A stretch of DNA of 64,000 nt from Flagellimonas profundi (GTDB lineage Bacteria > Bacteroidota > Bacteroidia > Flavobacteriales > Flavobacteriaceae). Every line of letters begins with the position of its first letter. Within the stretch, counting starts at the first letter, position 1. Of the stretch, positions 55,972 to 64,000 are shown in pieces. Made by a program: the position numbers and the translations under genes. The notes under the pieces were generated by a model. The model did no database searches and was not told where the DNA came from. It saw only the letters and a program-made list of their open reading frames with translations. Location of the stretch: NCBI RefSeq assembly GCF_017313275.1, contig NZ_JAFLNM010000001.1, forward strand, positions 1,178,001 through 1,242,000, in the 5' to 3' direction.

Positions 55972-57951
55972 TTATTTGTTCATGGAAAGATGGTGTTTTT
56001 CCAAGCCGGATTTCAACCACTCCTCATAGGTTTCAACGTCAACGTATTGCACAGCCTCATTAAGAATTTCCAACTGTGGGGACAATAGAACATAATAGGG
56101 CTGTGATGCAGCGTTGAAATTGATTGTTTGGAACGTTCCCCATTTCTGACCAATGGTCTCTATGGATTTTATCCGGCCAGAATCATATTTAAAATCGAAC
56201 TGTTCGGATTCGGGAAGTTCTTTTCTATCATCCACATAAAGGGAAATCAACACATAATCCTCTTTGAGGATGGGGTATACCTTTGCATCGCTCCATACGT
56301 TCTCTTCCATTTTTCTACAATTCACACAGGCCCAACCCGTAAAATCGAGCAGAATGGGCTTGTTCACTTCTTGTGCATGTGCCACCCCTTCTTCAAAATC
56401 CTTATAACAATCCAATCCTAACGGACAATCACTTTCTGTTTCCACAACACTATAAAAACTTGGTGGTGGAAAACCGCTCAACAGCTTTAAATTACTGATG
56501 TTGAATAGCCCAAGAATCAAATACAGGGTGAAGGCAAAGCTCAACAATCCCGTTATTTTTCTTGCTGGAGAAAGATTTTTTCGAGGTCCATCATGCGGAA
56601 ATCTAAAGATTCCAAAAAGGTAAAGCGTCATTAAAATAAAGAGCACTACCCAAATCCCCACAAAGATTTCACGTTTAAAAATGCCCCAGTTCCCCACTAA
56701 ATCGGCATTGGATAGGAACTTGAATGCAAGAGCAAGCTCCAAAAAGCCGAGCACTACTTTTACGGTGGTCATCCAACCGCCAGATTTTGGCAAGGAATTC
56801 AACCAAGCCGGAAACATGGCGAATAAGGCAAATGGCAAGGCCAAAGCCAAACCAAAACCAACCATTCCCGAAGTTAAATTGGTAGCCACATTACCCTCTG
56901 CCAATGTGGTACTTCCCAAAAGTCCTCCCAAAATAGGTCCCGTACAGGAAAAAGACACAATGGCCAAGGTCAACGCCATAAAAAAGATACCGAGTCCTCC
57001 GCCTACTTTGGATGAGGCCGAATCCATCTTGTTTGCCCAAGAGCTGGGCAGCGTCAATTCGTAATATCCGAAAAACGAAAAGGCAAAGAATACAAAAATG
57101 ACAAAAAAGAACACATTAAGCCAAATGTTCGTGGCAATGGTGTTCAATATTTGCGAATCCACCGAGTTGAACAAATGGAAAGGCAAACTCAACAAGAAAT
57201 AAATCAAGACAATAAAGAAACCATAGAGTAAGGCATTACCGATACCCTTTGATTTATTTTGTGTTTGCTTCGTAAAAAATGAAACGGTCAAAGGGATCAT
57301 CGGAAAAACACAGGGGGTCAATAAGGCAATCAATCCGCCTATAAAGCCCAGTCCGAAGATTACCCATAGATTGGATTTTCCTTCGGAATCCGTGACTCCA
57401 CCTTGGTTGAGCAGTTGTTTGTTCTTTAAATCCACTTTGAGGGATTCTCCCAGTGCTACGCTTCGTTCATCCAAAGAAGCTTCCTCGGAAACAAACCCGC
57501 TTCCATCCAACGAAATTTGAAAATACTCATCAACGGGAAGACAAACCTCTTTACAAATTTGATAAAAGAGGTTCACTGAAATCTGGTTGACCGCAGGATC
57601 CAACAACTTAATTTTCTGGGTGAAAATGGCCTCTTCTTTAAAAAAGGTTTCCTCCACCTCAAAGATTTCACTGTACTCTTTTATGGTCTCGCTTTCCTCC
57701 GTTTTCCCAATGAGTTCGTAATCCACACCAGCTTGTTCATAGGTAAACTCACTTGGAAGCGAACCACCTTCGGCAGTGTATTGTGAGTAGATATGCCAAC
57801 CGTCCATAATTTTAGCCTTGAACACCAGTTCGTATTCGGTATCGGACAGTTTATGAACTTCGTGACTCCAAACTGCAGGGTTCTCATCCGTTTGGGCGAA
57901 TATGGTTGTATTGACAAAAAATAATCCTAAAAAGAGTATTAAAAATCTCAT
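55972..57951 (-). CDS. dsbD: Thiol:disulfide interchange protein DsbD
   Basis: DsbD moves electrons from cytoplasmic thioredoxin to periplasmic proteins. Signal peptide (to about residue 20) is followed by the N-terminal domain with CKEVCLPVDEYF, a membrane domain of about eight helices with the redox cysteines in LLTPCVFPMIPLTVSFF and SFSCTGPILGGLLG, and a C-terminal thioredoxin domain with GWACVNCRKMEE. All three modules are present, as in full-length DsbD. It overlaps tilS by four bases. Its location 69 bases before the penicillin acylase suggests read-through. Confidence 0.93.
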   Translation of the reverse strand: MRFLILFLGLFFVNTTIFAQTDENPAVWSHEVHKLSDTEYELVFKAKIMDGWHIYSQYTAEGGSLPSEFTYEQAGVDYELIGKTEESETIKEYSEIFEVEETFFKEEAIFTQKIKLLDPAVNQISVNLFYQICKEVCLPVDEYFQISLDGSGFVSEEASLDERSVALGESLKVDLKNKQLLNQGGVTDSEGKSNLWVIFGLGFIGGLIALLTPCVFPMIPLTVSFFTKQTQNKSKGIGNALLYGFFIVLIYFLLSLPFHLFNSVDSQILNTIATNIWLNVFFFVIFVFFAFSFFGYYELTLPSSWANKMDSASSKVGGGLGIFFMALTLAIVSFSCTGPILGGLLGSTTLAEGNVATNLTSGMVGFGLALALPFALFAMFPAWLNSLPKSGGWMTTVKVVLGFLELALAFKFLSNADLVGNWGIFKREIFVGIWVVLFILMTLYLFGIFRFPHDGPRKNLSPARKITGLLSFAFTLYLILGLFNISNLKLLSGFPPPSFYSVVETESDCPLGLDCYKDFEEGVAHAQEVNKPILLDFTGWACVNCRKMEENVWSDAKVYPILKEDYVLISLYVDDRKELPESEQFDFKYDSGRIKSIETIGQKWGTFQTINFNAASQPYYVLLSPQLEILNEAVQYVDVETYEEWLKSGLEKHHLSMNK

Positions 57952-59255
57952 TGAACTAATGTAATCTTTATAATTCCTTCGGTTGAATCCTCAACCCTAA
58001 ATCGTTCGTCGGCTCTTTTGCCCACTACCCAGACAATATCATCTCCTGAGCAGAGCAGCCATTGTTTTTCTTTGGAAACAAGATTCATTTTTTCATCCTT
58101 GAAAAACTTGGACAACTTTTTCTTCCCTTGCATTCCAAAGGGGTAAAAATAGTCGCCTTTTTCCCATTTCCTTAACGCTAAAGGAAAGTTTAACTTTTCC
58201 TTATCCAAAAATACGACATTTTTACCCTGTTTTTCGACGGTTTCAATCTCTTCCAGTTTTAAACTAACGGGCAATTCGGAAGTGTCCACATTCAAATAGA
58301 CAGTATAAGTCTCATTGACCCTATTTTTTATTTCAGATAGTATAAGATGGTCTCTGTCCTTGAGCAATTGATGCGTTTTGGAAAACACCTGTTTGCCGCT
58401 CATGGCCGTCAACAGGTTTTTTACGTCATTCCATTCGGTAAAACCATAATCCTTGAACAATCCGTACAAATAGGATTCCAAGGGGTACAGTTTTTGCAGT
58501 TCGGCAATCGGTATATGGGTGACATCTTCACCTTCTAAAAACAATTCGGACTTCAATTCATGTAAATGCTGGTTGACCATGCCATTGGTTTGTTGCAGAT
58601 GATGCTGTGTATGGAGGAAATTTTGCAGAAAGGTCGGGTGCAACTCCTTTAAATTAGGCACAATATTGTGACGAATCTTGTTGCGAAGGTATTTGGTGCT
58701 GACATTACTGCTATCCTCGCGCCAATGGTGGTTTTCTGATTGGGCATACCCCAAAATCTCGCCCCGGGAAAAAGGCAACAAGGGTCGGACTACTTTTTTG
58801 TTCACTTCAGGAATTCCAGATAATCCTTCGATGCCAGTACCACGGGACAAATTGATCAGGAACGTTTCCAAGCTATCATCAGCATGGTGGGCCGTTAACA
58901 CATAATCGAAGCCTTTGTTCCGTAAAAGTTCATCAAACCATTGATAGCGCAGTTCCCTGGCTGCCATCTGTACGGACAAACGCTTTTTTTCGGCATATTG
59001 CTCGGTATCAAAACGCTTCACAAAGACTTCCAACTTTAATTTTGAGGCCAACTCTCGTACAAATGTCTCGTCCCCATCACTTTCCTCGCCGCGGAGATTA
59101 AAATTGCAATGGGCCAAGGCCACATCCATTCCCTCTGCAACACATAAATGGGTCAACACAACACTATCAACCCCTCCACTACAGGCCAATAGAAGCCTTT
59201 GTCCTTTAAGGAAGGGCATCGCATTGGTTATATGCTGTTTGAACTTTGGGAACAT
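57948..59255 (-). CDS. tilS: tRNA(Ile)-lysidine synthase
   Basis: TilS attaches lysine to C34 of the isoleucine tRNA with anticodon CAU, so that it reads AUA. The ATP-binding PP-loop LLACSGGVDSVVLTH is at residues 22-36, with YVLTAHHADDSLETFLINLSRGTGIEGL and HHWREDSSN next, then the C-terminal TilS domain (FYPFGMQGKKKLSKFFKDEKM). The 435-residue length is usual. It is essential in most bacteria and overlaps dsbD by four bases; 22 bases separate it from pabB. Confidence 0.95.
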   Translation of the reverse strand: MFPKFKQHITNAMPFLKGQRLLLACSGGVDSVVLTHLCVAEGMDVALAHCNFNLRGEESDGDETFVRELASKLKLEVFVKRFDTEQYAEKKRLSVQMAARELRYQWFDELLRNKGFDYVLTAHHADDSLETFLINLSRGTGIEGLSGIPEVNKKVVRPLLPFSRGEILGYAQSENHHWREDSSNVSTKYLRNKIRHNIVPNLKELHPTFLQNFLHTQHHLQQTNGMVNQHLHELKSELFLEGEDVTHIPIAELQKLYPLESYLYGLFKDYGFTEWNDVKNLLTAMSGKQVFSKTHQLLKDRDHLILSEIKNRVNETYTVYLNVDTSELPVSLKLEEIETVEKQGKNVVFLDKEKLNFPLALRKWEKGDYFYPFGMQGKKKLSKFFKDEKMNLVSKEKQWLLCSGDDIVWVVGKRADERFRVEDSTEGIIKITLVQ

Positions 59256-59277
59256 GTTGCGAATTTACGAATAAACC

Positions 59278-60561
59278 TTAGCCTTCTTCCAAAACGGTTC
59301 GCATAGCTTTGGCCTTAAGCAAACATTCCGCATATTCCTTTTCTGGATTGGATTTTGAGGTAATGGCACTCCCCACGGAAAAGGATACATATTTTTTAGC
59401 GGCATTGTACAAAATACTTCTAATGACTACATTGAAATCAAAGTCGCCATTTGGAGCAAAATAACCGACAGCCCCACTGTAGAGGCCCCGTTTAGTCTCT
59501 TCTTGTTCTTCAATGATTTTCATTGCGGAGATTTTTGGAGCGCCCGTCATACTCCCCATCGGAAAGGTTTCCTTGATCAATTCCAATGGATTTTTATCCA
59601 GCGAAACTTTTGAAACTATGGTAGAGATCAACTGATGCACTTGCTTAAAGGTGTATGGTTCACAAAGTTCTTCGACCTCAACAGAGCCCCGTAATGCACT
59701 TTTAGATAAATCGTTACGGACCAGATCCGTTATCATAATGTTTTCAGAACGTTCCTTTTGATCTTGGGATAGTTCTTTTTTGATTTTTTCATCTTCCAAC
59801 TCATCATTCCCCCTTCGCGCTGTACCTTTTATGGGCTGGGAAATCACTTTCTCACCCATTTTTTTAAGGTACCTTTCGGGTGATGCACATATCAAATAGT
59901 TGTCCTCCAGCCTTCCGAAAGCCGCAAAGGGCGGTTCGGATATACCGTTAAGTTTACGATAAGTTTCCCAAGGGTCAATGTCAACTTCATCTGCATAGAA
60001 CTCTTGGCAAAAATTGGCCTCGTAAATGTCTCCCCTGCGAATGTGTTCCAAAAAACGGTTGGCTTTTTCAAAATAAGCATCTTTATGAATGCGCATTTTT
60101 ATGTTGATGGAGGTCTCCTTTTTGTTTGATGGTTCAAGTGGCTTACTCTTGATTATTTCATTATGGTCAACTTCAATTTCATCGGCAAAAGTTTCCAAAT
60201 ACTTAAAATGAAGTTGTCCGTCCGCTACAATGATAAGTTTGTTCGGGCAAAAAAACTGTATCGTCGGAAAGGCCAAAGAATCCAAGTTATCGGAAGACAA
60301 ATTCTCCAGTTCATTTTTAAAATCATATGAAAAGTATCCGAAAAGCCATTCGTTTTCTTCTTTTAAAAAAGTGTGGAGTTCATCAGCCACCTTGAATATT
60401 TTAGGAGCGCCAACCGCAAGACAGGCTTCAAAACTCGAGTAGTTATCAACGTGCGAATTACTATCCAACCAAACCGCATGCCGATGATTTCGTGACCATT
60501 CAAAAACAGCCTTTTTACTTTGTGCAAGGGAATCAATCTTAAAGGAACGTTGTGTTCGCAA
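59278..60561 (-). CDS. pabB: Aminodeoxychorismate synthase component I
   Basis: PabB converts chorismate to aminodeoxychorismate for folate. The motif QPIKGTARRG contains the Lys that distinguishes PabB from anthranilate synthase (PIAGT there); other markers are RRGDIYEANFCQEF, MITDLVRNDLSKSALRGSVEVEELCEPYTFKQVHQLIS, FPMGSMTGAPKISAM and GSAITSKSNPEKEYAECLLKA. The start is TTG 60561; an in-frame TAG lies two codons upstream and no ATG precedes MRTQRSFKIDS. No pabA or pabC neighbours, so the glutaminase must be elsewhere. It starts seven bases after the FMN reductase gene. Confidence 0.88.
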   Translation of the reverse strand: MRTQRSFKIDSLAQSKKAVFEWSRNHRHAVWLDSNSHVDNYSSFEACLAVGAPKIFKVADELHTFLKEENEWLFGYFSYDFKNELENLSSDNLDSLAFPTIQFFCPNKLIIVADGQLHFKYLETFADEIEVDHNEIIKSKPLEPSNKKETSINIKMRIHKDAYFEKANRFLEHIRRGDIYEANFCQEFYADEVDIDPWETYRKLNGISEPPFAAFGRLEDNYLICASPERYLKKMGEKVISQPIKGTARRGNDELEDEKIKKELSQDQKERSENIMITDLVRNDLSKSALRGSVEVEELCEPYTFKQVHQLISTIVSKVSLDKNPLELIKETFPMGSMTGAPKISAMKIIEEQEETKRGLYSGAVGYFAPNGDFDFNVVIRSILYNAAKKYVSFSVGSAITSKSNPEKEYAECLLKAKAMRTVLEEG

Positions 60562-60568
60562 TACCTAT

Positions 60569-61102
60569 TTATTTTAAGGAATTCAAGAATATGTCCAATG
60601 CCTTTTGGTGTTGCGATTTCATGTCCTCGTCCAGAATACCGGCTTCCCCGAAATTTTCATTGAATGATTTTAGGGAAAAAGTGGACACTACTTCACCTCC
60701 AAATTTGGGAATCATACCTTCCACAACAACCAAAGATCTGACTCCTCCAAAACGACCCGGCGAAGCGGACATCAACATGACCTTCGTGTTAAGAAGAAAA
60801 TTACGGTCCATACGCGAAAGCCAATCCAATATATTTTTAAAATAGGCCGAAGGGTTTCCATTGTGCTCATTTACGGATAGTACCATGGCATCCGAATTTT
60901 CCAATTTCTGCTTTAATTCCACCAAAGAACCGGAAAATCCTTGTTCAGCTTCATGATCCTCGCTGTATATGGGAAAATCATATTCAGCCATGTTGAGGGT
61001 CTGAATATCATGATCTTGTACCAAAGAAACAGTGTGTTCTACCAATTTAAAATTGATAGAAGTGGAAGAATTACTACCAGCAAATGCCAAAATTTCAGCC
61101 AT
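60569..61102 (-). CDS. NADPH-dependent FMN reductase family flavoprotein
   Basis: A flavodoxin-like oxidoreductase of 177 residues. The FMN phosphate loop is FAGSNSSTSINFKLVEH near the N-terminus; NEHNGNPSAYFKNILDWLSR and SASPGRFGGVRSL match the flavin-ring contacts of the family. Members reduce quinones, azo compounds or free FMN; the true substrate here is unknown. It is the first gene of a unit with pabB and tilS, seven bases before pabB. Confidence 0.9.
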   Translation of the reverse strand: MAEILAFAGSNSSTSINFKLVEHTVSLVQDHDIQTLNMAEYDFPIYSEDHEAEQGFSGSLVELKQKLENSDAMVLSVNEHNGNPSAYFKNILDWLSRMDRNFLLNTKVMLMSASPGRFGGVRSLVVVEGMIPKFGGEVVSTFSLKSFNENFGEAGILDEDMKSQHQKALDIFLNSLK

Positions 61103-61167
61103 ACCCTAAAATGATTGATTGTTTCGCTAAAATACCTCAATAAAAACATAGGTGCGACTATTTTGCA

Positions 61168-61175
61168 TATTTTTG
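61168..61175 (+). promoter_or_regulatory. -7 promoter element of the membrane acyltransferase gene
   Basis: TATTTTTG matches TAnnTTTG exactly. Transcription from it would begin near 61182, which rules out the upstream GTG at 61152 as the gene's start and supports ATG 61233. Confidence 0.4.
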
Positions 61176-61232
61176 GCGCGACAAACATCCAAACGGCCTG
61201 CAAAACAAGTATATAGGGTGAACGTGAACCAG

Positions 61233-62429
61233 ATGACAGCCAAAAGCAATAGGTTATTTTTTATCGATGCCATGAGGGCATGGGCCATTTTGATGATGCT
61301 CCAAGGCCACTTCATCGATGGATTGTTGGACCCTGTTTTTAGGGATTCCAGCAATACCATTTATAATATTTGGCTTTATTTTCGGGGAATTACAGCTCCT
61401 GTCTTTTTTACGGTTTCTGGGTTTATCTTCACCTATTTGTTGATCCGGGTACCCCAGACCGGAATCGAAAATCCGAGAGTTTCCAAAGGAATTCGTCGAG
61501 GGTTGCAACTTTTGGCCATTGGCTATTTGCTTCGGTTGAATTTTGGCGGGCTGTTAAAGGGCCAGATCTACAGTGGTTTCTATCTTATTGATGTACTCCA
61601 CTGCATTGGGCTGTCCATTTTAGGGCTTATTGGCATATATGTGCTCACCGCTAAAAAGAAAAAGTATGTATTCCCTACTGTGTTGGTAATTGTCACAATG
61701 GTGCTTTTCTTGTTCGAAAGAGTTTATAAGGACTGGTCCTTTGCCTTTTTGCCCGACTTTTTGGCCAATTACTTTACCAAGGCCAATGGTTCGGTGTTCA
61801 CCATTGTCCCATGGTTTGGTTATGCCACCATAGGTGCTTTTATCTCCGTGCTTTTTACCCGATTCAAAAATTACAAATATTTGTACCCTGCTGCTATTTC
61901 CACAGCATTGGTTATCGGTTATTTGCTGATTTATCAATCCTCTGCGGCTTTTGCGGTTTGGTATGATTGGACAGGTTTTGAATTCCTTAAATTGATTTTG
62001 TCCAACAACTACTTATTCATACGATTGGGGAATGTTTTTGTGGTATTTGCCGTATTTATGGTACTTCGTCAACTTATGACTAACAAAACCGTTTTGAAAA
62101 TCGGGGCGAGCACGCTTTCCATCTACGTGATTCACTTTATTATCCTTTATGGCAGTTTTACCGGATTGGGCTTGTATCGCTTCTTCAATCGTTCACTATC
62201 ACCGGAAATTGTGATCCCAGGCGCCTTTGCTTTTATGGTCGCCTGTACGTTTTTGGCCTTGCAGTACAATAAATACGAAGCGAACATCAAATCACAAATC
62301 TCATGGGGCATTTTGTTTACCAAGTCCCAGCTCATTGAACTGAAGGAGATTTCTGTTCCCGTACTTCGTGAAAGTATTATTCGTATCTGGCTTTTTCTCC
62401 GTCGTCTATTACGTACTGTTAGGAGCTAA
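61233..62429 (+). CDS. Membrane acyltransferase-like protein (HGSNAT/DUF1624-type)
   Basis: About ten membrane helices over 398 residues. The N-terminal FFIDAMRAWAILMMLQGHFID, with Asp, Arg and His at the end of helix 1, and the following FRGITAPVFFTVSGFIF are typical of the group that includes heparan-alpha-glucosaminide N-acetyltransferase and acyltransferase-3 proteins, which move acyl groups across or at the membrane. The last 40 residues form a basic cytoplasmic tail. Substrate is unknown. It stands alone with its own promoter. Confidence 0.78.
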   Translation: MTAKSNRLFFIDAMRAWAILMMLQGHFIDGLLDPVFRDSSNTIYNIWLYFRGITAPVFFTVSGFIFTYLLIRVPQTGIENPRVSKGIRRGLQLLAIGYLLRLNFGGLLKGQIYSGFYLIDVLHCIGLSILGLIGIYVLTAKKKKYVFPTVLVIVTMVLFLFERVYKDWSFAFLPDFLANYFTKANGSVFTIVPWFGYATIGAFISVLFTRFKNYKYLYPAAISTALVIGYLLIYQSSAAFAVWYDWTGFEFLKLILSNNYLFIRLGNVFVVFAVFMVLRQLMTNKTVLKIGASTLSIYVIHFIILYGSFTGLGLYRFFNRSLSPEIVIPGAFAFMVACTFLALQYNKYEANIKSQISWGILFTKSQLIELKEISVPVLRESIIRIWLFLRRLLRTVRS

Positions 62430-62431
62430 AA

Positions 62432-62461
62432 AAAGCATCCAACCCTAAGATTGAATGCTTT
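62432..62461. terminator. Hairpin terminator between the acyltransferase and lpdA
   Basis: AAAGCATCCAA (62432-62442) pairs with TTGAATGCTTT (62451-62461) with one mismatch and an eight-base loop. It is preceded by a run of A, so it works best for the minus-strand lpdA transcript, and it lies three bases after the + strand stop. Confidence 0.6.
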
Positions 62462-62487
62462 AAATATTCTTGACTTTTCTTCTCTAA

Positions 62488-63891
62488 CTAAACATGCAGC
62501 GCCCTGTCATCGGTTGCAGCCAAAGCAGCTTCTTTAACTGCTTCCGCAAAAGTCGGGTGAGCGTGGCTCATGCGGGAAATATCCTCTGCGGATGCCCTAA
62601 ACTCCATAGCCGTGACACCTTCTGCGATTAAATCGGCACAACGCGCCCCGATCATATGGACACCCAATACCTCATCAGTGTTCTTATCGGCAAGAATTTT
62701 CACAAAACCATCAATATCCATACTGGCTCGAGCTCTGCCCAAAGCACGCATGGGGAACTGACCTGATTTGTATTCCACGCCTTCCTCCTTCAATTGCTCT
62801 TCCGTTTTACCCACAGCGGCTACTTCTGGCCAAGTATAAACCACCCCGGGAATCAAATTATAATCGATATGCGGTTTTTGTCCCGCCAATATTTCTGCAA
62901 CCATGGTTCCCTCTTCTTCAGCTTTGTGTGCCAGCATGGCTCCTTTTACCACATCGCCAATAGCGTAAATGTTGGAAACATTGGTCTGTAGGTGTTCGTT
63001 TACCTCTACCCTGCCCCTGTCATCCAATTTCACTCCCGCGGCTTCGGCGTTCAATCCATCGGTATAGGGCTTACGGCCAACGCTGACCAAACAATAGTCG
63101 CCTTTTATGGTCACTTCCTTGTCCTTTTTGTCATCTGCCTTTACGATTACCTCGTCACCTTTGCGCTCCACGGATTTTACTTTGTGGGAAAGATTGAACT
63201 TCACCTTTTGCTTTTTCATCACTTTGGTGAGTTCCTTGGACAGTGCACCGTCCATCCCCGGAATAATGCGGTCCATGTACTCCACCACAGTTACATCGGC
63301 ACCCAAACGTTTGTATACTTGTCCGAGCTCCAGTCCAATGACCCCACCACCAATCACGATCAGGTGTTTTGGAACTTCTTTCAATTTCAACGCCTCGGTA
63401 GACGTGATCACTCGTTCTTTATCAATTTCAATAAACGGTAGGGACGAAGGTTTTGAACCTGTAGCTATAATTATGTTTTTGGCCTCAATGGTCTCCTCCC
63501 CATCTTCTTTTGCAATATTGATGTGCGTGGCATCTTTGAAGCTTCCCACTCCGTGGTATACATCGATTTTGTTTTTGTTCATCAAAAACTCGATGCCCTT
63601 GGTGGTCTGGTCCACTACACCTTGTTTACGGGCAATCATTTGCTCCAAGTTCACTTTTACTTCACCTGGAATATCGATACCGTGCTCCTCAAAGTGCTTT
63701 ACCGCATCTTCGTAATGGTGTGATGAGTCCAAAAGCGCCTTGGATGGAATGCAACCTACATTAAGACAGGTTCCACCAAGGGTGGCATACTTTTCTATAA
63801 TTGCCGTTTTCATTCCCAATTGGGCACATCGAATGGCCGCCACATAGCCTCCTGGTCCAGAGCCGATGATGGCTACATCATATTGATTCAT
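62488..63891 (-). CDS. lpdA: Dihydrolipoyl dehydrogenase
   Basis: This flavoenzyme (E3) reoxidises dihydrolipoyl groups of 2-oxo acid dehydrogenase complexes, passing electrons to NAD. The FAD site IIGSGPGGYVAAIRCAQLG, redox disulfide GGTCLNVGCIPSKALL, NAD site VIGGGVIGLELGQVYKRLG and C-terminal HMIGARCADLIAEG and MSHAHPTFAEAVKEA (active-site His/Glu) are all intact. ATG 63891 gives the standard MNQYDVAIIG start; an open frame reaches 63978 but has no family likeness. Length is 467. It could serve the fused E1 at 7.6 kb. Confidence 0.97.
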   Translation of the reverse strand: MNQYDVAIIGSGPGGYVAAIRCAQLGMKTAIIEKYATLGGTCLNVGCIPSKALLDSSHHYEDAVKHFEEHGIDIPGEVKVNLEQMIARKQGVVDQTTKGIEFLMNKNKIDVYHGVGSFKDATHINIAKEDGEETIEAKNIIIATGSKPSSLPFIEIDKERVITSTEALKLKEVPKHLIVIGGGVIGLELGQVYKRLGADVTVVEYMDRIIPGMDGALSKELTKVMKKQKVKFNLSHKVKSVERKGDEVIVKADDKKDKEVTIKGDYCLVSVGRKPYTDGLNAEAAGVKLDDRGRVEVNEHLQTNVSNIYAIGDVVKGAMLAHKAEEEGTMVAEILAGQKPHIDYNLIPGVVYTWPEVAAVGKTEEQLKEEGVEYKSGQFPMRALGRARASMDIDGFVKILADKNTDEVLGVHMIGARCADLIAEGVTAMEFRASAEDISRMSHAHPTFAEAVKEAALAATDDRALHV

Positions 63892-64000
63892 ATTGTATGG
63901 TTTGTAAGGATAATTGCTTAAAAACTGTGTTTCGTTAAAACAAGCGTAAAAATACAAATGTTTTCGGGACAGTCCCAATCAATTCTGTTGGATTGTTGGG

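Noticed and set aside
63892..63978. Upstream extension of lpdA by 29 residues
   Set aside because: The family begins at MNQYDVAIIG; the extension has no likeness to a targeting sequence needed in bacteria.
1..64000. tRNA, rRNA, CRISPR, transposon, prophage or toxin-antitoxin loci
   Set aside because: No cloverleaf-like sequence, regular repeat array, transposase, integrase or paired small toxin-antitoxin genes were seen in any gap, though very small RNAs could be missed by eye.

Overview
This 64 kb window is chromosomal DNA from a member of the Bacteroidota, most likely family Flavobacteriaceae; a Muricauda/Allomuricauda-like genus is my guess and cannot be proven here. The evidence is moderate-to-low GC, proteins typical of the phylum (fused alpha-beta 2-oxo acid dehydrogenase E1, class II IlvC, lipoproteins, OmpA proteins with coiled coils), few Shine-Dalgarno sequences, frequent TTG starts, and several copies of the phylum's -7 promoter element TAnnTTTG about 25-55 bases in front of genes. 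I see no rRNA, tRNA, CRISPR array, insertion sequence, prophage or integrase. The window reads as stable core chromosome with no clear mobile island.

Layout. 1-10.5 kb (+): the end of an APC-type permease, then a tight uvrA / LOG-family / degenerate M1-peptidase-barrel cluster, the fused E1 gene and a DoxX protein. 10.5-14.7 kb: holA (-), back to back with a solo HsdR-N nuclease-like gene, a family 2 glycosyltransferase, an OmpA-family lipoprotein and a Sua5/YrdC gene (-), with a strong two-way terminator between the last two. 14.9-16.8 kb: a tandem pair of related lipoproteins of unknown function. 16.8-21.5 kb (-): a membrane-anchored alpha/beta hydrolase and a UvrD/PcrA helicase. 21.6-26.6 kb (+): DsrE-like protein, M20 amidohydrolase, FMN-binding glutamate synthase-like protein, a degenerate OmpA-like paralogue and a small membrane protein. 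26.6-29.6 kb (-): patatin and M1 aminopeptidase, divergent from recG (29.6-31.7 kb).

31.9-45.3 kb is the branched-chain amino acid block: leuC-leuD-leuA-leuB on the + strand faces ilvD-ilvB-ilvN-ilvC-ilvA on the - strand, with a GapN-like dehydrogenase gene between. Together these encode the route from threonine and pyruvate to isoleucine, valine and leucine, except the final transaminase. 45.7-49.2 kb (-) is a 5-oxoprolinase operon (pxpA, pxpB, pxpC) led by an Nramp-like transporter that lacks the usual metal-binding residues. 49.4-51.9 kb holds a small zinc-knuckle protein, a cupin-like protein and an M20 peptidase. 51.9-61.1 kb is a - strand series: NADPH-FMN reductase, pabB, tilS, dsbD, penicillin acylase and yifB/comM. 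The window closes with a membrane acyltransferase (+) and lpdA (-).

No obviously new multi-gene system stands out. The best leads are single proteins: the pseudo-M1/outer-membrane barrel fusion (4.6 kb), the Nramp-like protein without metal ligands in the oxoprolinase operon (48 kb), the OmpA-like paralogue that has lost its peptidoglycan-binding residues (25.2 kb), the tandem lipoprotein pair (14.9 kb) and the small nuclease-like protein at 49.4 kb.
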